Below are positions 1-10,363 of a stretch of 64,000 bases of DNA, in pieces. This stretch comes from Haemonchus contortus (Eukaryota > Nematoda > Chromadorea > Rhabditida > Trichostrongylidae). The translations under genes and the position numbers were made by a program. The stretch is from contig LS997567.1 of the NCBI GenBank assembly GCA_000469685.2, forward strand, positions 19,015,204 to 19,079,203. Reading direction: 5' to 3'. The notes under the pieces are model-generated. The model did not search any database. It had not been told where the DNA came from and saw only the letters and a program-made list of their open reading frames with translations. Within the stretch, counting starts at the first letter, position 1, and each line of letters starts with the position of its first letter.

Positions 1-253
1 AGGATTCAGAATGATCATAATCTTATGCTCTTCTTTAATACAATGTCATCATTGCTTTCTGATACTCAAAACGAGGATTGAAGTGGATACCTAGCAATGC
101 AGTAATATCCTCAAGCAATGCCCCAGTGCTGAGAGATGCAGCCTGAATTACTTCGTGGAAGTGTACGGGAAAAATCAAGAGAACCGAAGACTTACCCTGC
201 AATTGGATTCTTCACGAGCAAGCTTCCTGTTGACCTCCTTTCCGACTTGAATT

Positions 254-542
254 TGTTTGTCGGTTGACCACGAATTAGGGCTGTATTGCAGTGTCGCGCA
301 TGGGTTTCACAATGCCAAGCCCTCCTGAGTGGAGCTGAAGACAAGAAAGAAGAGAGAAGTACGCAAATCTGCAAGTGGTAGGCAGGGCTTTTTCTCCCTT
401 GCTTATTTTTATACTCAAACTTTAAGTGTGGTTGCCGGAGAACGCTGGAAACTGAAGCTTGGCATTGTGTAAGAAAAAATAAAAAAATAAGAATTGTGCG
501 ACACTGCAGTACTGTCGCTGATTCGTGGTCAACCGACAAACA
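254..542. mobile_element. Foldback MITE with long inverted ends
   Basis: The left end (TGTTTGTCGGTTGACCACGA) is repeated in inverted orientation at the right end, close to 542, and the match continues for roughly 45-50 bp with a few differences. The 290-bp unit has no coding capacity. It is a typical non-autonomous hairpin element; no superfamily can be assigned because no clear target duplication was seen. Confidence 0.6.
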
Positions 543-998
543 TACTGACCCGTTTACGACGAATCAATCCGTCGCGAATCGTCGCTAGCCACCGAAGAAC
601 GCTGGCTATTTTTATACTCGGACCTCAAATGAGGTCACCGAAGAGCGCTGGCTTTATCAAGACATAACTGCACTAGGTCAACATCCCTTGCATGAATGCA
701 AGCCTAGTGCGCGATTCTCAAAAAAGGAGTGGTAGAGCAACAGACGTGAATATATAGAAGCGGAATCTAATTAGGATCATGTTGTAGTCATACTCAATGC
801 TTTCATTGTATTCCGAAAGCGTGACATAGTTTTCCAACACCATTTCAAGCTCTTGGTCAAGTGATCCTATGAAGGGCTTATGGCATTTGAAAGGCGCCAT
901 TTGTCTTGCTCTCCCAAAGCAGTTCACTTCGATCCCATTGATTCACTGGACTGATAAGAAATGTAGCAACCCCTCCTTCGATATGTGAATAGGATTTC

Positions 999-1147
999 AT
1001 GTGAATAGGATTCAGATTAGCGACTACCCTTGGAGCGCGACACCTATTAGTGATTTCTCTGACAAGTTGACCTGATGTAAGATGTCTACAGAGAAATCAT
1101 TAACAAGAGTCGCGCTTCAGGGACCTAATTTGAATCCTCTTCACATA
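999..1147. mobile_element. Small hairpin (foldback) element
   Basis: The sequence beginning GTGAATAGGATTCA at about 1000 is repeated inverted at 1125-1147, and the match continues inward through GCGCGAC and GATTTCTCTG with interruptions. The whole 150 bp would fold into one imperfect hairpin, as expected of a short MITE. Confidence 0.5.
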
Positions 1148-1515
1148 CGCTTGGGTGAAGGGGGGACGAAAGTCGAAGCGCAATTCTATCACCGAGAAAG
1201 TGAGGTCACGCCACCTACACGTCGTAGCGATTGAACGTATTCGGTCTTGATCGCACTTGTAGATGCATTGGAAATTCAAGAGAGACTCTGTGAAATGAAG
1301 CGCAGGGACAATAACTTAAAAACAAGCTCGCGTCGGAGAAATCCAAAGAAATGACGCCCATCTGTTCAAGAGATCCCAAAAAAGAGGTCGACCTCGACCG
1401 AGTCAGCCATTCCGCACTCTTATTCTAAATTCGCTTTTGCTCGCTGTATGTGTAGCATAAATCGCAATAATTTGCGTGGAAAATCATTTCCGTGCTCCGA
1501 TTTTCCATAACTAAC

Positions 1516-1811
1516 CTCGTTCTTTCTTCTGATGTGCTCCTTCGAAAGAACCTTCATTGCATAAATTTTGCCACTTTCCTTATGCATGACTTGGAAGACT
1601 CGTCCAAAACTTCCTTTTCCGAGTGTCGTCAAAAAGTCGAAATCAGCAGGACAAGCTCTGAGAATGTTAGCTTAAGTAATTTTCACACCGAATAAACTTC
1701 GAAAGTCAGAGTTGGTAATATTACGTTGTGATTTCCTTCGGACCGAGATCGACATGCGACTCATCTTTTTCTTGTTGGTCTCCCAGCGCATAGAAATCGC
1801 GGACTTCCTCA
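1516..1811 (-). CDS. sgk-1: SGK-type AGC kinase, linker and P-loop exons (two exons)
   Basis: Serum/glucocorticoid-regulated kinase, a cytoplasmic Ser/Thr kinase of PI3K/insulin signalling. Two exons are visible on the minus strand. 1811-1725 (87 bp) follows a TTTTCGCAG acceptor, ends before GTAATA and encodes the acidic linker ending in HVDLGP. 1657-1516 (142 bp) follows TTCTCAG, ends before GTTAGT and encodes [18 protein letters not shown] (glycine-rich P-loop) and then YAMKVL with the ATP-binding lysine. Splice phases fit: the first exon ends with two bases of a codon and the second starts with the third. The DLGP linker followed by DFDFL and the P-loop is the SGK arrangement, and PX exons upstream (10097-10363) make it SGK3-like. 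The remaining kinase exons must lie left of the window. Family call is strong; one-to-one orthology with C. elegans sgk-1 is inference. Confidence 0.85.
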
Positions 1812-3099
1812 CTGCGAAAACGGATAATCAGCTAGGTCAATCAAGAATCAATCATAAAAAATCTTTAACTTCTCTGGAAAGCTACTAGCGTTCACGATGT
1901 GACAAGACTCGAAATTCCACCCGCCAGAACTAGTTCTGCATTCATTTAGCTAGCAGAAAATGAGTAGGAATGAAAAAAGGACTTAGAACCTCGAAGTTCA
2001 GTAAAAGTAGGGAGGGTAGTATGGAACATTGGCGGTAGGTGGCACCTCTGAGCTCCCCTCTCAGAGGCGTAGGGAAAGGGTTGGAAGGCCGAGTGGCGAA
2101 GTGTAAGTCAAATCAGCACATTCTGAGTAAAAATACACAACCAAGTTGATAATAATTTGGAAATGAACGGAGTTATTCAGACACACATAACTTGGACAGG
2201 ACTCCACTGAGGGTGACCAGAGCTCCTGCGGAGTGCGTGTTTGCCTGTGTGTGACTGTGTACGAGTATGTGCTTTGCGAAAAATTTCTAACCCTAGATTT
2301 CTTGGAAAAGAGCGACCAAACTTGAAGTTGCGAAAGACAGGCTGACATTTATGCAAGATATCGGCGCGAGCCCTGCGATCCGACTAGTAAGTAAAAAATT
2401 TCTAGATTTAGTAGAGAGTGCGGTTCAAATGTGTTGTGTGTATTGATGATTATGTTGATGACCGCCCATGGTGATCTGATCCATATATTCACTACCAGTC
2501 GATTTGTCCGGCTAACGCCGGGCTTCCCTCCTTCTTCGGCAAAGTTGTAGTGATCGGCTAACTTTTTCCTTCTTCACTGAAACAAATAATGTTTCCCTGT
2601 ACACGGAGTCTGGCACAGGACTAACAGGGCAGTGCATACTGTATTCAGTGCAAGTCGGTGCTTTATCAACAGGTTGTACAAGCATCCTATAGTAGGATTG
2701 ACAAGCCAGAAGATTAATAAAAGTGTTCAAATAATGAAGCTCCCAGCATCCACTTAATTGTGATTTATGGAACTTTAGAATTGTCGTTTTACACAGGACG
2801 ACTTAATCACTCGATTTCTTGGAATACATGTCAGTGAGGTGTACTCATTTTGCAATAAATTTTTGGGTGGAGACCAAGGTATTACATATCAAAAAAGTCA
2901 TTTTTGTCACAGTCACATTTCGCATAGTCGACAGTACTCTGAGCGGTCGGCTGTTTCATTGCTCTTCTGACAGGCTTCATATATCCGATATTTTACTGCC
3001 TACTTCTGCATACTTGCATACAGCGGGATATTTCTATCACTTATTGTTCAACGGCTCGACGACTATCTTATATATATATATATATATATATATATCGCT
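1812..3099. other. Intronic sequence with a dispersed-repeat piece and an AT run
   Basis: No gene is recognised. Around 2510-2730 lies a diverged copy of the repeat family that starts with a CCGGCTnACGCCGGGC hairpin (better copies at 12.15 and 27.25 kb). An alternating TA run occupies about 3069-3096. The 139-codon open frame at 2819-3238 shows no domain and runs through the TA tract, so it is not called. Confidence 0.4.
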
Positions 3100-3237
3100 G
3101 TTCGTCTGGAGCTCATTGATTGAACGACGCCTGTGTGAAGTTCATATCGGAGAGCTAAGTTCAATTATCGATACATTGGTTGATATAAAACATAAAGGTC
3201 ATGTCGCAGAACAAGTCACATACTCGTCAAACTTCTA

Positions 3238-3849
3238 ATGCTAAAAATGTCCAACTGCCCAACTGATGTAGAGGTCTCAAATATGACTATGGCCGAGATA
3301 TTGAGTGCCATGATGGAAAGGAACGAACAGCTGAAGGACCCGATTATGGCGAAGTACATCAATGCGTTGGTGACCAAAATGCCTCAAACGATAGTAGATG
3401 CAGTCGAAGTAGAGAAGAGGGAGCGCAGTTTGGTTATATTCGGGATCTCTGAGTCTGAAACAGGTACGCCTCCTTCTGTCAAGCAACAGCATGTTGAGGC
3501 ACGTGTCACTGAAATCCTGGATTGTTTAAAAGTAGAGTGCCGACCTGTGGAAGTGTATCGAATGGGAAAGCTTGATGTAACACGTCCAAGGTTAGTTAAG
3601 GTAGTGCTCCCATCCAAAGCTCATCGGATCACTGCCCTAACTAATAGTCATTGCTTGCGCACCGCGGGTTTCTCAAACATATTCATACGTGAAAGTAAGA
3701 CAGCAGCGGAGCGCAAGCGTGAGTTCGAGTTGAGAGAGAAATGTAGGGATCGTAACAAGCAGCTGAAGGGCCGTGTTTGGGTGGTGTACTGTGGTGAGAT
3801 TAGGCGAGTTGACGAACTCCCAAAAACGCGGGGATCGGGAAACGCCTGA
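3238..3849 (+). CDS. LINE 1 ORF1 protein (nucleic-acid-binding)
   Basis: A 203-aa frame directly upstream of the endonuclease. The N-terminal 65 residues are acidic/helical. Residues about 70-200 (SLVIFGISESE, then a conserved VYRMGK and RPRLVKV, then a basic, Lys/Arg-rich helix before the end) resemble the RRM-like domain of CR1-group ORF1 proteins, which bind LINE RNA. No zinc knuckle is visible. The frame is intact. It ends 23 bases before the endonuclease start, in a different frame. Confidence 0.6.
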   Translation: MLKMSNCPTDVEVSNMTMAEILSAMMERNEQLKDPIMAKYINALVTKMPQTIVDAVEVEKRERSLVIFGISESETGTPPSVKQQHVEARVTEILDCLKVECRPVEVYRMGKLDVTRPRLVKVVLPSKAHRITALTNSHCLRTAGFSNIFIRESKTAAERKREFELREKCRDRNKQLKGRVWVVYCGEIRRVDELPKTRGSGNA

Positions 3850-3872
3850 ATTGTCACGGTCCACTCCTAGGT

Positions 3873-4996
3873 TTGCGATGTTTTCTTTTCAATTCAAGAA
3901 GCTTGAGTAACAAGATACACCATTTACAATTTTTCTTGGACACGTACAATCCAGACTTTGTTTTTATCACTGAGACATGGCTATCATCAAAAGTATCTAG
4001 TTCTGAACATATTGGGAAACACCCCTACATCACATTCCGGCTTGATCGTAAAGATAGGAGAGAAGGGAGAGTCTGTTGCATAGTTAGAAATTACTTCACC
4101 CTCACTACTGTAACCACCTCGTGCCTCCTCAACTCTGAACTTCTCTGTCTTGATGGTTTCGATATTTCTTCCACTGCGATGCTTAGGATCTTACTGATTT
4201 ATCGACCACCTAGTTCTTCTTCAGAAGATGACAGTAGTCTGATTGATGCTTTGTGTGATCATTGTAGTTTCAATAAGCACTTGATAGTTCTGGGAGACCT
4301 CAATATTGCCGTTGATTGGATAAGAAACAGAGCTAAGAATGTGACCGCCACAAAATTTTTGGAATTTTTCAATGCTGTGGCTTTGTTCAGCATGTCAAAA
4401 TGCCCACACGTGGAGAATCTACTTTAGACATAGTACTGTCAAATGCTCCTATTGTTAAGAACGTCTTGGTATTTCCACCTTTTGCAGGGTCTGATCACAG
4501 TATAATTGCATTTGAAGTTCTTATTTCTTCCCCTTCACCCAGTATACTCCCGTTGCCAGATTTTATTAAAGCCGACTACTCCGCGTTGTCAAATTATTTT
4601 TCCTCTATTAATTGGTGGGGCGCTTTCGATGGCTATAATTCAGTTGAAGACGTCTACAAAAGGTTTCGTCGCATCGTTTATGCAGGTTTAGCTAAATATG
4701 TTTCTTTTAATTACTATATGACGGTGCCAGTAATGAAATATCCGAAGCATATCAAAAATTTATTAGCTCAAAAATCCCGGCTCTATGACATGTTACAAGA
4801 CTACCCTTTACTAATTTTTCAGTACAGAAGGGTCTGCCAGGAGCTTGATCGTCGCTTGCGTAGATCCCTAGCCTATAAAGAGAAGCGAGCTACTGATAGC
4901 TCTCACAGAAAGACTCTTTTTGCATTGATCAGGTACAAGATTAAGCCACACCCATGCATACCTTTACTTCAAGATGAGACGGCAGAAGGTTTTTAA
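3873..4996 (+). pseudogene. LINE 1 APE-type endonuclease domain (frameshifted)
   Basis: Exonuclease-endonuclease-phosphatase fold that nicks target DNA. Two overlapping frames (3873-4427 and 4400-4996) carry it. The first has the N-terminal FNSRSL, the catalytic Glu in FITETWL and the GDLN motif. The second has LDIVLSNAP and the catalytic SDH in GSDHSII. All key residues are therefore present but split by one frameshift near 4400-4427. The linker to RT begins after SDH, and the second frame ends at a stop at 4996. Confidence 0.8.
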
Positions 4997-5086
4997 CTGA
5001 TCCTCAAAAAGCAGAATCAATCCCTTGCGCAGTTTTTTTCATCTGTTTTTGTCACAAATAAAGACGTTAACTCTGCAGTAGCTTCT

Positions 5087-6693
5087 ATGAGCTATGAGTG
5101 CTCGGATTTCTCTACTCAAAGTGTGACTTCCCAGGAAGTGTGTAGGATATTGAATTCATTGAAATGCTCCACTTCGGTACCTTCTGATGGTATTCCACAA
5201 ATCGTATACAGGTACTGCGCCTCATCGTTGAGCGAACCTATCTGTATGATACTTAATGCATCTCTCATGTATAGCGAGGTCCCATCCAGCTGGAAAGAGT
5301 CTATCGTTACTGCCATACCTAAAATAACCGAACCAAAACTAGTCTCTTCTTTTCGACCCATAAGTATTACAGCGCCACCTGCTGAAGCCCTGGAAAAGAT
5401 ATTATGCGATAAAATTGTATCGCATTTGATGAGAAACAATCTCATACTTGCAGAACAGCGCGGTTTCATCAGCGGTGCTTCCACAGTTACACTGATGGCA
5501 GACTGCATGTTTGATTGGAATCTTGCTATTAGCGAAGGAAAGGGTATAGATATTGTCTACTTCGATTTATCCAAGGCTTTTGATGGAGTGGATCACGAAA
5601 AGCTTTTTTTCAAACTTCACCAGTTAGGCATCGAAGGTTATATTCTTAACTGGATTAAGTCTTACTTGAAAGATAGGCGTATGTGTGTCAAAGTGGGTAA
5701 CAGTTTTTCACAGTGGTATCCCTGCACCAGCGCTGTCCCGCAAGGAGGTGTATTGTCTCCTATCTTATTTGTAGCGTACACCCACGACCTACCTTCATAT
5801 CTCAATACACACCCTCTGGTTAAAGTAAAAATGTATGCTGACGACATTAAAATATATGGCACTTACAGCAATGATAAACATGATCGAGTGCACCAGGCCC
5901 TAACCCAATCTATTCGCAATATGATGGACTGGGCTGCTGATTGGGGAATACCTATAAACTTTATGAAAACGTCTGTGCTTCATTTGGGAAAAGCCATGAG
6001 CGAACCATACACTGTCAACAACATTTCACTGAACACGTCATGTGAGGTTCGCGACCTCGGGTTTCTTATCAACTCCGACCTGGATTTATCGCACCACATT
6101 AATGTGGTGGTTCGGAGAGCCTTCGCAGCGCTTTTCGCCATTTTTAGAAATGTTCGGGTTAACGATGCTTCAATTTTGTTGAGGCTCTATAAGGCGTACG
6201 TTGTCCCATACTAGAATACGGTTCACAGATATGGAACCCTTATACTAAGAAACTCCAGGCGAAAATTGAAAAAGTGCAACAAACTTTCACGAGAATATTA
6301 ATGTATAAATGCTATACCGACCCAGCATACCCACGCTCATTACCCAGTTATGATAACCGGTTGCATCGCTTCGGACTTAGAACAATGTTGTACAGAAGAG
6401 TATTTAACGACGTAGTATTCTGTTTCAAAGTGCTGAAAGGTGAACTCAAGCTACGGCCGAGTAAGTACTGGGTAATCAGACCGTGCAGAGGTCGTACCAC
6501 CTCTTTATCTCTACAATGCCCCGAACTGAACAGAAATCATAGGGCTAGAGTGTTTCGATCTCTTTTCTTCCGTGGAGCGAGATGGCTTCAGTTGTTACCA
6601 CTAGACCTGCGGAAGGCGCGAAATACTGATGCGTTCAAAAAGAAATTGAGGAAGTTAGACCTTCTTGCTTTGTTAGACGTACAAGACTTCTAG
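5087..6693 (+). pseudogene. LINE 1 reverse transcriptase (frameshifted)
   Basis: The 375-aa frame 5087-6214 carries the RT motifs in order: PSDGIP, SFRPISI, the AEQRGFISG block, VYFDLSKAFD (first catalytic Asp), AVPQGGVLSP, and YADDIKIY (catalytic YADD at about residues 250-253). It breaks at 6214 and the thumb/C-terminal part continues in another frame to 6693, where it ends at tandem stops. Upstream, the frame is separated from the endonuclease by a stop near 4996. The catalytic residues are intact; only reading-frame damage is seen. Confidence 0.85.
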
Positions 6694-6838
6694 TAGTGTA
6701 CAGACTGGAGAGCATCCGCTTATGGGTATGGTTTTTTTTTTGTTTTCTGACTGTGCGTTATTTTAGACTTTTGCTGTTTAAATTTGTAACTGGTACAGTT
6801 TCCTCGTTTGCTACTGAAGCGCACCTTTTTGTGTATTT

Positions 6839-7270
6839 GGACAAATGGTACCGTAAGCCGAGCTGTAAGAATATTCTTATTCACTACCGCCCGGCCCATC
6901 CTTTAGAAACAAATCAGTCTGTTATTAATAATATGTTCAGAGTTGCCAGTAAGGTCTCCTCTGATACGGATCTCTGGACAGAATCGCTAGACCTAGCTCG
7001 AAGGGTTGCCTCGTCTAATGGGTATCCTCGTTGCCATTCATTTCCAAAGAAATGAGCAGAGCAATTTAGTCAAGTTTGAACAGGTGTGATTTACAGGAAG
7101 AGGTCATGGTTGTGGAAATATCCTCGGGGAACTTTTGTCAACAACTGGTCCGCAATCGCCTATACAACATTTTGTGTGACACTCCAGATTGCCTTGTGTG
7201 TCCTTCCAATCGGCGGGGTGTTTACATGAGAGCAGGAGTTATTTACGAAATTTGTTGCCAGGTCTGTGGA
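6839..7270 (+). mobile_element. Penelope-like element fragment
   Basis: The frame from about 6845 (KPSCKNILIHYRPAHPLE, FRVASKVSSDTDLW) and 7076-7288 (RNRLYNILCDTPDCLVCP) match, nearly residue for residue, the region between RT and GIY-YIG of the Penelope-like element at 29.6-31.8 kb. An internal stretch of about 95 bp is missing relative to that copy, and the homology stops just before the GIY-YIG core. The fragment abuts the end of LINE 1. Confidence 0.75.
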
Positions 7271-10096
7271 CCAGTTGTTGACATTTGAGGTAGCTGTAGC
7301 TGACCCTAGGGTTTCTAAAAACCAAGGGTTTTGTTGACAGAGCTCACAGTACTTTTAGATGCTGAGGATAAATATGAAAGCGATTCGGAGCTACTGCACT
7401 GCACTCGAGGGAACAGAAAGGGAAGTTGCAAGAGGTGGAAGGGAGATAGAGGTGGTACAGTGTATTGTGGTAGGCTAGCTAAATACTGGGATCCGTAGGA
7501 ATAAGAAGAAGCAACAGTGGCAGCTAATCCTGAGTTGAAGCTGAGAAAGCTCTGTAGTCGAACTCAGAGTAGTACAAGTGAGACATCGTGCTCATGCGAT
7601 GACAAGCACACCACACGAGGTGATTTATGATGCTTTCATCCACATATTCGAATACCTTCAAGTGACCTACTGGCGGTGTCCAAAGAAAGCGATAGAGGGT
7701 GTTAAAAAAGCTTGAAAGGTCACTGTGTCCACTAGTTTGCCTGCAGGCGCCTTGTGAGAATGACTGCTTTCACGATGTGATAAATCCTTTTCCCCTTCCT
7801 ATGATTTTTCCAATCATTACTTTAGCCTCCGCAGCTTTCTGTGTTGCATTATTATAATGATGCATATTTATTTTTTTGTTTTGCCTTTTTTTCATGCTCT
7901 AGAAGTTTTCTAACCATACAATCGATATTGTTACTCCTGAGTATGGCTGTGTGGCAGAGAGGTCAGCAGCCAACCAATTAAGCGAGGCCACCCCACAGGC
8001 GAATGAGTGGATGGGCGAGGAAGGTGCGAAGTAATTAGACGTGGAACTAAATAGGCTCACCCGTGGAATTGACGCTAGTGACTTGTTGGAATTTGTACCT
8101 TGTTTGAAGTTCGTCTGTCTGAGTTGCAACTACTCAAGAGCTGGTCTACGTCAAGCGTGATAGGTAACACTCTGATGTTACGATACGCGTCCAGGCCTTT
8201 AATAACGTCGAGTTTGTCGAAACGTCAGGCGATAAATATTCCACCATTAGAAAACCTGTGTGGCACAGAAGCATTGAATAATAATAATAAAATAAAAACA
8301 TTCATTGCGAAAGAAGCACGCTGTACGAGTTTTTTTTTACAGTGTTCGAGACATTTTTACGTTCTTCGCCGAAAGAGCGACAGTGCTCTCCCTACGACAT
8401 CAACTGCAAACGATTGTCAGCGCATTTCATTAAGGTTATAACGTAAAGGAAAATCTGTGCGCTTGTGAAGTTTTTGGAAATTCATCAGGATTTTTTCTCG
8501 AGTTTCATTTTCGAAAACAGCTATCCAAACTTGTCGATATATTCAGGTCTCCACTCGAGCTTCGGAGAGAGTACTTTTCTCCGTTCATGTCGTTCTTTGA
8601 CGAAGGGTGTCGAACGACATTTTTTATTCAGTAACCAGGAAATTGAACGACCTCACATGTAACGAAGCAAATGGCTCCCAACCACTTTCCACCCATAATA
8701 GAGTAGATTTTACACAACATTGAATCGTGGTTTCGGAGCCAAGAAGAAGGAACTGCCATTTCTGGCACTGATTGGGAGATGGTACCCGCGATTGCCAAAG
8801 TATAGACGCAGACGAGAATGGTTAGTTGATCCAACGCCAGGACCATATGTGGGATGATTCGAAGATTCCCAGCTCAAATGATCAATTTTTCGAAGGTTGA
8901 AAAAGAACTGAGGGACTGAAACGCTTCATTTTGCTGACAAGTGTGAATAAGTGATCAATTGAGCTTTCTTGTTTCTTGCACAAGCGGCTAGAGCCGTGAT
9001 GGTCTTCGTCACATTTTGAAGCCGTCTGCATGTCGTCACTCATCACACGCAAAGTGCTTTGCGATTGGAGCATAGGTCAACCAACTCAACCGGGGCACTT
9101 TTTTCGGATCACAGTAAGATCTTGGAGCATGTCATTAGGTTCTTCCTGGCTTATCGAAACTGCTTGAACTGCTCATCGCTCAGCACCCCAAACGGCGAGC
9201 AGGCCTTCGTTGAATTCAGTACTTGTCTAATTGAAGGATTCTGCAGCTCTAACCAATCTACGGCAATATACAGTAGGTAAATGCGAATTTGCTCACTCTA
9301 CTCAGCACCCCCCATGGGTGTTAGAAGGGACACTCTCGCTTCCACAATCTCGGCACTCAGGGCATAGTGGAAGCCCCGTTGCTGCCGTAGTTCGCTTTCC
9401 CGCCCCTCGATCGGTGTCACGTTAAATGAGTGTCGAGACAATACAGATTGCTATATTTCGTTCTAGGACCCACGCACAATCAGCTAAGCGCCGAGTGATG
9501 AGGCGATGTTTTTCTCCCATTCTTTTTTCCTTTGTTTTTCTTTTTGCTGCCGCTATCCCTTATTCAATTTCCTACTCCTAGAGGCTGAAAAAGGTGAGCT
9601 ACTTTTGCCGTTACTAGGGTTTTTTTGTTTATTTATGCTTATAAGTGAATGAAATTTTGCTTACCATTGTCTGTTATTCGCACCAGAACCCACACGCGCG
9701 CAGTGAAACATACTGTTTAGCTCGTCCGGACGCCTCACTCTCTCTTCTTCATTTTTCTTGTTTCGTTCTCGTCCAGCCACATTTTTAACGGTTTTTGGAA
9801 GCCTCTTTTCACTTTGGAAACACCTATGCACGCAGTTTCTTCACCTCAGTCGCACTAGTTTCGATCTTGTCTTCCATTTTTCATCATAATCTGGATTACC
9901 CAAAGTTGTCGTGAACTGTGCCTTTAAAGTGAATGGTTTCAATTTCCCATGTATGCAAGATTGCTATAGAAGGCGATCCGTAAAACAAAATCAAGCATTT
10001 CGGCACCTAATATTCTTACGCACAAGCTGTAAGACCTCCAGAGATAATACCATAGGTATTTTAGTATTTAAAAAATTGACATTTAAATTCTCATAC
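7271..10096. other. Rest of the large intron; no gene recognised
   Basis: Between the Penelope fragment and the PX exons I see no exon or complete element. A short TAATAATAAT run lies near 8278. A decayed hammerhead-like string is noted at 8193-8230 in the findings. Open frames at 8100-8441 and 8465-8662 have no recognisable content. Confidence 0.4.
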
Positions 10097-10363
10097 TTAT
10101 CATAGTGATTAGCGACTAACGACTGCGTAAAAGCCACAATCCACTGGCGCCGTTTCTCTTGAAGTTTCGCTTCTGCTTGCAGAAATTTCTTCTTTGGCAG
10201 TGCTGCTATCGAAAACGGGAGACAGTCTTTGAACTTAGATAAAACAGATGAATAATATAAGTGAAATGTGATAGCGATAAGGGCTTACCTTCAAGTACAT
10301 CTTTTCGAAGTCGCGCATCCGCCTCTCAACTGGATGACCTGAGTCTATACGGATCGTGAAAAT
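10097..10363 (-). CDS. sgk-1: PX-domain exons of the SGK-type kinase gene
   Basis: Two minus-strand exons encode the second half of a PX (phosphoinositide-binding) domain, which in SGK3-type kinases brings the enzyme to endosomal membranes. Exon 10363-10289 (75 bp, phase 0) follows a TATTTTCAG acceptor, ends before GTAAGC, and reads IFTIRIDSG then RRMRDFEKMYLK, the PX basic strand. Exon 10233-10097 (137 bp) follows a weaker TCTAAG acceptor, ends before GTATGA, and contains LPKKKFL and EKRRQWIVAFTQSL, the PX proline loop and last helix. It leaves two codon bases that match the one-base start of the exon at 1811. The intron to that exon is about 8.3 kb and holds a LINE and a Penelope fragment. 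The 5' exons were not found. Joining to the kinase exons rests on order, strand, phase and SGK3 domain order. Confidence 0.75.

Larger units (their letters stand above)
1..1515. other. Presumed kinase-gene intron with two small foldbacks
   Basis: No kinase exon was recognised left of the P-loop exon, so this is taken as intron of the minus-strand kinase gene. It contains two hairpin elements listed separately (254-542 and 999-1147). An open frame on the minus strand around 718-927 has no recognisable domain. Confidence 0.4.
3100..6838 (+). mobile_element. CR1-like non-LTR retrotransposon (LINE 1), near full length, inactive
   Basis: The block reads ORF1 (3238-3849), an APE-type endonuclease (3873-4996) and a reverse transcriptase (5087-6693) on one strand, the layout of CR1-group LINEs that integrate by target-primed reverse transcription. 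The 5' limit is approximate, just after a TA run. The 3' end is set where a Penelope fragment begins (6839). Frameshifts in the endonuclease (about 4400) and RT (about 6210), and a break between the two (about 5000), show a dead copy. It sits in the long intron of the SGK-type gene, same-strand reading being opposite to the gene. Confidence 0.85.

Noticed and set aside
718..927. Downstream exon of the SGK-type gene
   Set aside because: The frame on the correct strand has no kinase motif (no HPF, HRDLKPEN or DFG) and no convincing splice sites.
2819..3238. 139-codon frame upstream of LINE 1 ORF1
   Set aside because: Crosses a TA microsatellite and has no recognisable sequence; more likely LINE 5' region or intron.
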